NCBI GenBank assembly: GCA_964424545.1
Contig: CAYRJN010000128.1
Coordinates: 1-10,904, forward strand
Length of the DNA: 10,904 bases
Reading direction: 5' to 3'
From: JAUVIB01 sp964424545
GTDB lineage: Bacteria; Calditrichota; Calditrichia; Calditrichales; Calditrichaceae
Shown here: positions 1 to 6,372 of the stretch, one piece after another
Layout: every line of letters begins with the position of its first letter
How positions within the stretch are numbered: position 1 is the stretch's first letter
Translations under genes and position numbers: made by a program
Notes under the pieces: generated by a model
The model's database searches: none
The model's input: only the letters and a program-made list of their open reading frames with translations
What the model was told of the DNA's origin: nothing

Positions 1-2
1 AG

Positions 3-938
3 TACAGTTTTACGGGAAAGGATACCACCTCTATTAGAAATAATGAGTTTTGGCTGCCGATGATTCATTTAAAATATGAACCGATCAATTGGTTTCAATT
101 AAGACTGGCCTATACAAAAACATTAGCGCGGCCGAATTTTACCGATATTATTCCGAATATGTATTATGACAATGAATACATTAACTTGAAAAATCCTTAT
201 CTTCGTCCCGAATTGGCCGAAAGTTATGATGTCTATTTTTCGTTTAGCGAAAATCATCTCGGACTTTTTACCATAGGCGGGTTTTGGAAAAATATACAGG
301 ATAAAATATTTTCACGGGGTAACAGGCTCTTGTTCGATCCGGCAAAATTTAATTTACCCGACTTTTATAAAGGACGTAGATATTCAACCCAAGAGAATAA
401 TGAAACGATGTCCTACAGCAAAGGAATTGAAATCGACTGGCAGACTAATTTTTGGTACTTGCCGTCCTTTTTAAAGGGATTTGTATTTAATATTAACTAT
501 ACAAAAATATTTTCCGAAACCACTTATCCGAAGTTTAGGATAGAAAGAATGGGAACGCCCTGGGCTCCGATAGATACGGTTATCGATGAAAGCTACGACG
601 ATAGATTAATCGGGCAGCCGGAAAATATATTAAACATGGCTATCGGTTATGATTATAAAGGTTTCAGCGCTCGGCTTTCTATGAATTATCAATCGGATAT
701 TTTTGACGATGTTAGTTTTTGGACGGAATATCGCTCTTTTTCCAATGCATTGACGTTATGGGATATCCAAATTCAACAAAAATTGCCATGGAAGGGATTG
801 TTGGTTTACTGTAATGCTTCAAATATAACCGGTTCTATTGAAAGAACGCATTTCTATGCCGGAAAGCCGCGCTCCGAAAATTATTACGGACAAACCGTAA
901 ATGTAGGTCTTAAGTGGATAATTAATAACAAGGATTAA
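3..938 (+). CDS. TonB-dependent outer-membrane receptor, C-terminal part (5' end outside window)
   Basis: The reading frame is already open at position 3, so the ATG at 60 is internal and 311 C-terminal residues are visible. They read as the last part of a TonB-dependent receptor barrel. Alternating hydrophobic/aromatic strands are separated by polar loops, the segment LAYTKTLARPNF is typical of TonB-receptor barrels, and aromatic strands near the end (GFSARLSMNYQSD, LLVYCNASNITG) lead to a final strand NVGLKWII. In the family, the barrel sits in the outer membrane and a periplasmic plug plus TonB/ExbBD energy imports ligands such as siderophores, vitamins or oligosaccharides. The plug and any carboxypeptidase-like N-terminal domain lie outside the window. 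The barrel does not show an obvious SusC ending and no SusD follows, so a SusC role is not claimed. Its neighbours are secreted glycan-binding-type proteins, which makes an oligosaccharide ligand plausible; this is inference. Confidence 0.87.
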   Translation, partial: YSFTGKDTTSIRNNEFWLPMIHLKYEPINWFQLRLAYTKTLARPNFTDIIPNMYYDNEYINLKNPYLRPELAESYDVYFSFSENHLGLFTIGGFWKNIQDKIFSRGNRLLFDPAKFNLPDFYKGRRYSTQENNETMSYSKGIEIDWQTNFWYLPSFLKGFVFNINYTKIFSETTYPKFRIERMGTPWAPIDTVIDESYDDRLIGQPENILNMAIGYDYKGFSARLSMNYQSDIFDDVSFWTEYRSFSNALTLWDIQIQQKLPWKGLLVYCNASNITGSIERTHFYAGKPRSENYYGQTVNVGLKWIINNKD

Positions 939-1081
939 TGTATAAAGGAAGGAGGTGTGATATTTATCAAATCGCAGAAAAAAAAACGTTCATTAAAAGA
1001 AAGGAGGTAAAGACGTCTAATCGCAATAATTGAATTTCTTGAACTTAAAGAGAATTAATATTAACAAAGAAAGGGTAGATT
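939..1081 (+). other. Leader between receptor and beta-helix gene, with two orphan Shine-Dalgarno-like sites
   Basis: No hairpin terminator is visible, so read-through from the receptor into the next gene is likely. Two near-perfect anti-16S matches, AAGGAGG at 949-955 and AAAGGAGG at 1000-1007, have no ATG, GTG or TTG at normal spacing. The stop of the receptor overlaps an ATG (TAATG, 936-940) that opens a 31-codon basic reading frame ending at 1033. It has no recognisable features and I do not call it a gene. The start at 1082 has its own modest site, AAAGGG at 1070-1075. Confidence 0.4.
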
Positions 1082-2854
1082 ATGAAAAAGCTGAGTACAA
1101 TAGTATTAAATGTGTTATTACTGGCAATTTTGCTACCGAGCATGATTTTTTCACAGGACAGGGGCGAGGTTATCGTTGTACCGCCCGTATATGAAGGAAG
1201 CGCTTTCGGCGTACTGAATCGTTTTATTATGGGTGATACTATCGCTGGCGGTGAAAGAGCGCATCCCAATGCGATTTACCGGTTGCAAAGAGGGCAATAC
1301 TATGAAGTTAATTCTAAAATGGTCATTGATTTTAATATAACCATCGACGCGGAGGCTGAAACTAATCCGGCAAGTCCGACACGCCCGCCGATGATTATTG
1401 TTGGTAAAGATGATCAAGGAAACAAAATTAATCCAATATTTGATTTTATAGGCGACAGCACATATATAGAATTCAAAGGTGTGATTATTAATGCTTTTGA
1501 TCCTACAGGCCCGCTAACTGAACAACCTGGGAGATGGGGTATGTATTTTTACGGCGCTTTTCATAGATTCTCCATGGACAGTTGTATCGTTTTAGGTTAT
1601 GAAGCCGCCGTTACGAATCCGAGAGCTACCGACAGATGTTCTTATTTCTATACGAATAATATTTTCTATAATAATCTGTGGATTCATGGCGTCGGCGGCG
1701 GCGGCGTTATGAGCAACACGGTAAAAACGGCTTATAATGATTCGGTCGTAATTGTTAATAATACTTTTTTTAATATGGGCGGCAATGTCTTTTTAGATTG
1801 GGAATTTGTAGATTATTACGAATACAGTCATAACACCATGTATAATACAAGTATTAACGGTTTATGGCTTCCTAATTTTACCAATGCCAAATTTAACGAT
1901 AATTTATTTGTTGATTATCAAACGGTAGGCGAAACGGAATGGGAGTATCATAGCGGACATTGGGATAAAGGTACGCCAAGGCACGGCCATGCCAGTATCT
2001 TAAAATTAAATTTATGCGATCCGCAAATATTGGCCGATCATAGAATGGAAGAATCGGATCGTAAAGTGGAAGCTAAAAATAATGTCTATTATTGGTCGGA
2101 AACACTTAGAGACTATTGGGAAAACGAAACAAGTCAAAAAGATATAAATATGGGCAACACGGGAGAAATTTATCCGACAACATGGATCAATAGTATGACC
2201 GATTCTATGTTTAAAAGTCTTGGCGATTATCAATATCCCCATTTGGTTCAAGAAAATAATGTGAATTTAGATCCGGGATTTGACGCACAAATGGTGAGCG
2301 ATGTATTAGCTAAAGAGATACCGTTTGTTCAAGAATACCGTAAATACGGATGGACGACCTTGGACGATGCCGTAGAGCGTTATTATTATAAAGATGGCAC
2401 CGGAGCAGAACTTTTTAATGTACCGTGGCCGTTAAACTGGTCATTGGCCTATACCAATGAAGCCGTGTTAACGCACGCGCAAGGCGGTTTCCCTGCCGGC
2501 GATTTAAACTGGTTCCCTGATAAAAAAGCCGAGTGGGAAGAATGGGTAAGTGATATAGAAATTGAAAATAATTATAATAATAATATGCCGCGAAATTATA
2601 ATCTATCCCAAAATTATCCGAATCCTTTTAATCCAACAACGGAAATTAATTTCTCGATTCCCAAGAGCGGGCTTACATCCTTGGAAGTTTATAATCTTTT
2701 AGGTCAAAAAGTGGCCACGCTTGTTAATAAACAATTGGCGGCCGGTTCTTATAAATATAAGTTTGACGGCAGTAATTTAGCTTCTGGCGTCTATTTCTAT
2801 AAATTGCAGGCTAATGATTATGCTAAGGTTAAGAAAATGATGCTGATGAAATAG
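1082..2854 (+). CDS. Secreted right-handed beta-helix-like protein with T9SS type A sorting domain
   Basis: This 590-residue protein begins with a clear signal peptide (KK at 2-3, hydrophobic 4-23, probable cleavage near S24-Q25). Residues about 65-285 contain short repeated beta-strand/turn units rich in N, V, I, F and G (for example NNTFFNMGGNVF and YEYSHNTMYNT). This is the look of right-handed parallel beta-helix proteins, a fold used by polysaccharide lyases, epimerases and some binding proteins. A Gly-rich turn (GVGGGGV) lies near 203-209. Residues about 285-490 leave the repeat pattern and are rich in His, Trp and Asp (HSGHWDKGTPRHGH at 290-303). An Asn-rich linker (496-501) leads to the C-terminal sorting domain at about 508-590 with NYPNPFNPTT and the end KKMMLMK. 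By family knowledge, T9SS type A domains direct export through the T9SS and usually cell-surface attachment. No catalytic motif is firmly recognised. The start is set by AAAGGG six bases upstream and by the signal peptide. Confidence 0.83.
   Translation: MKKLSTIVLNVLLLAILLPSMIFSQDRGEVIVVPPVYEGSAFGVLNRFIMGDTIAGGERAHPNAIYRLQRGQYYEVNSKMVIDFNITIDAEAETNPASPTRPPMIIVGKDDQGNKINPIFDFIGDSTYIEFKGVIINAFDPTGPLTEQPGRWGMYFYGAFHRFSMDSCIVLGYEAAVTNPRATDRCSYFYTNNIFYNNLWIHGVGGGGVMSNTVKTAYNDSVVIVNNTFFNMGGNVFLDWEFVDYYEYSHNTMYNTSINGLWLPNFTNAKFNDNLFVDYQTVGETEWEYHSGHWDKGTPRHGHASILKLNLCDPQILADHRMEESDRKVEAKNNVYYWSETLRDYWENETSQKDINMGNTGEIYPTTWINSMTDSMFKSLGDYQYPHLVQENNVNLDPGFDAQMVSDVLAKEIPFVQEYRKYGWTTLDDAVERYYYKDGTGAELFNVPWPLNWSLAYTNEAVLTHAQGGFPAGDLNWFPDKKAEWEEWVSDIEIENNYNNNMPRNYNLSQNYPNPFNPTTEINFSIPKSGLTSLEVYNLLGQKVATLVNKQLAAGSYKYKFDGSNLASGVYFYKLQANDYAKVKKMMLMK
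2567..2584 (+). repeat. AAT trinucleotide tract encoding an Asn-rich linker
   Basis: Five AAT codons with one TAT between them encode N496-N501 (with Y498), just before the T9SS domain. Such a tract can change length by slippage, which would only alter the spacer between the beta-helix body and the sorting domain. Confidence 0.5.
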
Positions 2855-2870
2855 ATATAGAGATAACTTA

Positions 2871-2909
2871 CTAAATTGAGCGATTTTTCTTATAATCGCT
2901 CAATTTAGA
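2871..2909 (+). terminator. Perfect hairpin downstream of the beta-helix gene
   Basis: CTAAATTGAGCGAT (2871-2884) pairs perfectly with its complement at 2895-2908. One further T-A pair closes an eight-base loop. The stem begins 16 bases after the stop codon. There is no clean T tract after the stem (ATTTAG follows), so it may be a weak terminator, a bidirectional one or an mRNA 3'-end stabiliser rather than a classical intrinsic terminator. Confidence 0.6.
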
Positions 2910-2941
2910 TTTAGAATTTAAGAACCTTCCAAATTAAAAAC

Positions 2942-2963
2942 GAGGTAAAATAATGAAAAAGAT
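2942..2963 (+). promoter_or_regulatory. Ribosome-binding site and start region shared with the next large gene
   Basis: GAGG at 2942-2945 lies seven bases before the ATG at 2953 and fixes the start. This 22-base stretch differs at only one base from the equivalent region at 6351-6372, so the translation-initiation region is conserved between the two large paralogous genes. Confidence 0.65.
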
Positions 2964-5900
2964 ATTTTTTGCCATAATGTTTTTGGCGTTTAGCTTTTCG
3001 ATGAGCTTAGCCCAAACAGAAGTGGAGTTAATTGGAAATAACGATTTTGAAGATGGCTTAGATGGCTGGTCTTTTATGGTTGATAGTGCATCATCCGCCG
3101 TCAATGCCAGTTTTGAGTTAGATACGAATAGTGTTATTTCCGGTAAAAATAGTGTTAAATGTACCATAGATAGTTCTGAAGGCGGCTCTCCAAGTGCAAA
3201 AATTGCTCTTTATGTTACAAATTTAAACATAGAGGAAGGGAAAGATTACAATGTTAGCCTTAAAATAAGATCTACTAAAGCGTTTCCGGAAGAGTGGGAT
3301 AGCCCTTTTGCCAGCCTTTACAGATCTCCATTAGCACCTGAATATGCTAGTATTGGTTATGCTAGTATACTGGTAGCTAAAGAGGATTCAACGATACAAT
3401 TTGAGGGAACAGTGACTGCTGAAAAAACAGATAGCAATGCTATCTTTGCAATTGATTTTGGTTACTTTCCCGTTGATAGTACTGTAACAATATGGATTGA
3501 TGATGTTAGCGTTACTACGACGGCTCCGAATCCACCGGTTGAACATAAAATAGTTGGTCAATGGGATTTTAATGATCCAAGTGATTTAGGAAAAGCAACA
3601 ATTGGTGATGATCTTGAATTATTTGGAAATCATCCGGTTGTGGATGGTCCTAAAGATGGCGATGGTGCCGTATTATTAGGCCTTAACGATTATTTAAAAG
3701 TTCCAACTAATATTGCAGCAAGTGGTGCAGGTTCATTAGTTAATACCTATACACTTAGCATGGATATTAAAGTTGATGTCCAAGATGGTTATAACAGTTT
3801 GTTGCAAACAAATTTAGCTAATACAACTGATGGTTCTTTATTCATAACAGCTGCTAAAACTATGGGATGTGGTTATCTTGGTTATTCTAATCCTATATTT
3901 ACAGAAGCCGAATGGCAAAGAGTGATATTGGTTGTTGAGGAACACAAAGCCGATTCAGTTACAGTTAATATATACATAAATGGGTCTCATGGTTACGAAG
4001 GAAAGTCCCAATCGGTTGATAGTCGTATAGCATTTGCAGATAGCATCTTATTATTCCGTGATAATGATGGTGAAGAAAAACCTACAGATGTTGCACAAGT
4101 TGTGTTGTATAATTACGCATTAGATAGTGCAGAAGTTGCCGAATTAGGTACTCCTATGATGAAAGAAGACATACCAATGATTGTTGGTCAATGGGATTTT
4201 GAAGATGCGGATAATTTGGGAAAAGCAACAGTAGGTGAAGACCTTTTATTATTTGGAAATCATCCGGTTGTGGATGGTCCAAAAGATGGTGATGGCGCAA
4301 TATTATTGGGAAATGATGACTATTTGAAAGCAGTTACTAATCTTACTCCTATAGATACAAATTCGTATGCAAATACATATACATATAGAATAGATATCAA
4401 AATGGATGTCCTTGGTTGGAGTAGTCTGTTGCAAACAGATTTAACTAATAGTATTGATGGACGTTTGTTTGTAGGAAGTTCCGGACAAGTTGGTAAAAGT
4501 ACTATTGGCTATTCTGAAAATGGAGTAATTAAAGCAGGTCAGTGGCATAGACTTATAATGGCAGTTGAAGAAGATACTGCTTTAAATGACTTATCCATTA
4601 AAGTATATGTTGATGGAACTCAAGTTCTTGAAGGTACACATCAACCGGTTGATGGTTGGTATGCTTTAAGAGATAGCGTATTCTTTTTCCGTGATGATGG
4701 TACCGAAGAGCAGCCAATAAATGTAGCGCAAGTTGTGTTGTATAATTACGCATTAGATAGTGCAGAAGTTGCCGAATTAGGTACTCCTCTGATAAAAGGA
4801 GAAATTGAAGATCCGCTGCCGGAGGGAGAGAAATTAATTGCCAATCCCGGTTTTAATGATGGTTTAAACGGTTGGCTATTCAATAACGCCGACTCGTTAG
4901 CCAACGCCACATACGAATTGGATCAAAGTTCCGTAATTAACGGTCCAAACAGCGTAAAGGTGCACATAGATACGTGCACCGGCGGCACTTCGAGTTGGAA
5001 TATTGCTCTTTATACTCAGGTTCCAATTGAGGAAGGTCAAAAGTATTATATTACTTTTAAAATAAAAGCAACTGAGGCCGTTTCCGACTGGGATCTATAT
5101 TGGGTTTTTTACGATTCGATAGAAACGGGCAACTATTATAATCCTGTGGGTGGATGGGGTGTAACGACCTGGTCTATGGAGAAAGACAGCGTATATAAAT
5201 TTGAACTAAATTATACGCCGGATTTTTCAAATCCCACAACGGATTTTTCAATTGATTTCGCATATATGAACACTGGTCCTATTGATTTTTGGCTTGACGA
5301 TATACAAATAGTAAAATTAAAAAAAGAAGCGCCTGAAAACGACTTATTGGCTAATAACTTTTTTAACGACGGCTTAGATTATTGGGATCTGAATAAAACC
5401 GTACAATCCAATGCCGATGTAAGCATAGACCCCAATGGTGTTTTAGAAGGCGATAACAGCGCTAAAGTCCATATAAACGGCGTAGGAACTGAAGATTGGA
5501 ATACACAGTTCCGTCAATTCCCCATAAAAGGCTTGATAGCGGGTCATAAATATCTTATACAGTATATGGCTAAAGCCAATAAAGATGTAAGCGGAATTGC
5601 CGCTGTTATTCAGAAAAATCATTCACCTTTTGATAATCTGTATGCAAAAGATATATCCCTTACGGCCGATCAGGAAATTGCCGTAGAAGATACATTTATG
5701 TGTAATATAAGCGATTCGGTTATCGTTTGGGCCTTTAACCTTGGTACGGCCAGCGTAACCGATGTGGATATTTGGTTTGACGATGTACATATCGTTGATC
5801 TTGGCGAAGCGACAAGCGTTGAAGAAGGAAGCGGTATTCCTACAGTTTACGCTTTGAAACAGAATTATCCTAATCCCTTCAACCCGACGACAACCATTAA

Positions 5901-6105
5901 TTTTGCCTTACCGAAAGCCTCTGATGTACAGCTGACGGTATATAACCTTCTCGGGCAAAAAGTAGCGGAATTGGTTAATAATAAAATGGTCGCCGGTTAT
6001 CATACCGTTCAATTTAATGCGGCTGATTTAGCAAGCGGCGTGTATATTTACAGAATTAAAGCCGGTAGTTTTGTTTCGGTTAAGAAAATGATGTTATTGA
6101 AGTAA
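2953..6105 (+). CDS. Secreted multi-module carbohydrate-binding-type protein (3 CBM4/9-like, 2 LamG-like, T9SS tail)
   Basis: This 1050-residue protein has a signal peptide (1-20, cut at SLA/Q). Module order: CBM4/9-like jelly roll at about 24-190 (GNNDFEDGLDGW start, WIDDVSV end); two tandem LamG/concanavalin A-like domains at about 200-401 and 410-612, each running from VGQWDF to AEVAELGTP with a shared core LFGNHPVVDGPKDGDGA; CBM4/9-like at about 626-789 (WLDDIQI end); CBM4/9-like at about 797-951 (WFDDVHI end); and a T9SS type A domain at 966-1050 (NYPNPFNPTT, end KKMMLLK). The CBM4/9-like and LamG families bind sugars or mediate adhesion. No catalytic domain is visible, so a binding, scaffold or adhesion role at the cell surface is inferred. 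Hairpins before and after suggest a separate transcript. The N-terminal half looks more AT-rich than the C-terminal half, which closely parallels the following gene. The substrate cannot be told. Confidence 0.87.
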   Translation: MKKIFFAIMFLAFSFSMSLAQTEVELIGNNDFEDGLDGWSFMVDSASSAVNASFELDTNSVISGKNSVKCTIDSSEGGSPSAKIALYVTNLNIEEGKDYNVSLKIRSTKAFPEEWDSPFASLYRSPLAPEYASIGYASILVAKEDSTIQFEGTVTAEKTDSNAIFAIDFGYFPVDSTVTIWIDDVSVTTTAPNPPVEHKIVGQWDFNDPSDLGKATIGDDLELFGNHPVVDGPKDGDGAVLLGLNDYLKVPTNIAASGAGSLVNTYTLSMDIKVDVQDGYNSLLQTNLANTTDGSLFITAAKTMGCGYLGYSNPIFTEAEWQRVILVVEEHKADSVTVNIYINGSHGYEGKSQSVDSRIAFADSILLFRDNDGEEKPTDVAQVVLYNYALDSAEVAELGTPMMKEDIPMIVGQWDFEDADNLGKATVGEDLLLFGNHPVVDGPKDGDGAILLGNDDYLKAVTNLTPIDTNSYANTYTYRIDIKMDVLGWSSLLQTDLTNSIDGRLFVGSSGQVGKSTIGYSENGVIKAGQWHRLIMAVEEDTALNDLSIKVYVDGTQVLEGTHQPVDGWYALRDSVFFFRDDGTEEQPINVAQVVLYNYALDSAEVAELGTPLIKGEIEDPLPEGEKLIANPGFNDGLNGWLFNNADSLANATYELDQSSVINGPNSVKVHIDTCTGGTSSWNIALYTQVPIEEGQKYYITFKIKATEAVSDWDLYWVFYDSIETGNYYNPVGGWGVTTWSMEKDSVYKFELNYTPDFSNPTTDFSIDFAYMNTGPIDFWLDDIQIVKLKKEAPENDLLANNFFNDGLDYWDLNKTVQSNADVSIDPNGVLEGDNSAKVHINGVGTEDWNTQFRQFPIKGLIAGHKYLIQYMAKANKDVSGIAAVIQKNHSPFDNLYAKDISLTADQEIAVEDTFMCNISDSVIVWAFNLGTASVTDVDIWFDDVHIVDLGEATSVEEGSGIPTVYALKQNYPNPFNPTTTINFALPKASDVQLTVYNLLGQKVAELVNNKMVAGYHTVQFNAADLASGVYIYRIKAGSFVSVKKMMLLK
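3553..4155 (+). repeat. LamG-like domain repeat, copy 1
   Basis: This is the first of two tandem domain-length repeats in the same gene (residues about 201-401). It shares exact DNA tracts with copy 2: 32 bases at 3619-3650 and 60 bases at 4096-4155. Between these tracts the copies have diverged substantially. Confidence 0.8.
4183..4788 (+). repeat. LamG-like domain repeat, copy 2
   Basis: This is the second tandem copy (residues about 411-612). The matching exact tracts are at 4249-4280 and 4729-4788. The 60-base identity at the domain end includes third codon positions, which suggests local homogenisation or a recent duplication followed by selection. Confidence 0.8.
5044..5292 (+). repeat. 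Gene-to-gene near-identical DNA block, copy 1 (partner 8363-8611)
   Basis: By hand alignment at a constant offset of 3319, this 249-base block differs from 8363-8611 at eight positions (5074, 5076, 5088, 5106, 5218, 5237, 5271, 5274). Positions 5107-5217 are identical to 8426-8536 over 111 bases. Identity drops sharply on both sides although the encoded CBM module continues. Confidence 0.85.
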
Positions 6106-6120
6106 GACAGGTCTATATGT

Positions 6121-6160
6121 TCCCTCGGATTTCATTGAATTGGATCCGAGGGACATTTTT
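6121..6160 (+). terminator. Intrinsic terminator after the first large modular gene
   Basis: TCCCTCGGAT (6121-6130) pairs perfectly with ATCCGAGGGA (6144-6153). The stem can be extended outward by a TG/CA pair with one bulged base. It is followed by CA and five T (6156-6160). It begins 15 bases after the stop codon. Confidence 0.85.
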
Positions 6161-6361
6161 ACAATTATTTAAATGAACGATTCTTTGAATTTCATTGCTC
6201 TTGTTTGTAGGGATCTGCCAAGAAGAAAGTTAACGGAGCCGCAAAAAAAATGGAATGAACCAACCGATCTCCTTAGAACCGAGAACAACCCGTTTGTGTT
6301 GTCATAATAGTTATATTTACAACAATTTAAAAAGGGGATCAATAAAAAAAGAGGTATAATA
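6161..6361 (+). other. Intergenic leader before the GLUG/CBM gene; contains an unsupported 44-codon frame
   Basis: A 44-codon frame runs from ATG 6173 to TAA 6307. It starts just after the terminator, has no Shine-Dalgarno site, signal peptide or recognisable motif, and is probably chance. The AT-rich stretch 6301-6350 just before the ribosome-binding site is the most likely promoter area, but no convincing -35/-10 or Bacteroidetes-type -33/-7 pair with proper spacing was found. Confidence 0.4.
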
Positions 6362-6372
6362 ATGAAAAAGAT
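6351..6372 (+). promoter_or_regulatory. Ribosome-binding site and start region of the GLUG/CBM gene
   Basis: GAGG at 6351-6354 lies seven bases upstream of the ATG at 6362. It matches the initiation region at 2942-2963 at 21 of 22 bases, which supports both starts. Confidence 0.65.

Noticed and set aside
60..938. ATG at 60 as the start of the receptor gene
   Set aside because: The same frame is open upstream to the window edge with receptor-like sequence, and there is no ribosome-binding site before 60.
957..1010. 17-codon Lys/Arg-rich frame from GTG 957
   Set aside because: The start is only one base from the Shine-Dalgarno-like site, too close for initiation, and the peptide has no support.
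6173..6307. 44-codon open frame (ATG 6173 to TAA 6307) between the two large genes
   Set aside because: It lies directly behind a terminator, has no ribosome-binding site, no hydrophobic segment and no recognisable motif. A frame of this length is expected by chance.
6301..6350. Possible promoter before the GLUG/CBM gene (TTGTCA at 6299-6304, TATATTTA at 6312-6319)
   Set aside because: Spacing fits neither a sigma-70 pair nor the Bacteroidetes -33/-7 arrangement; AT-rich sequence gives such matches readily.
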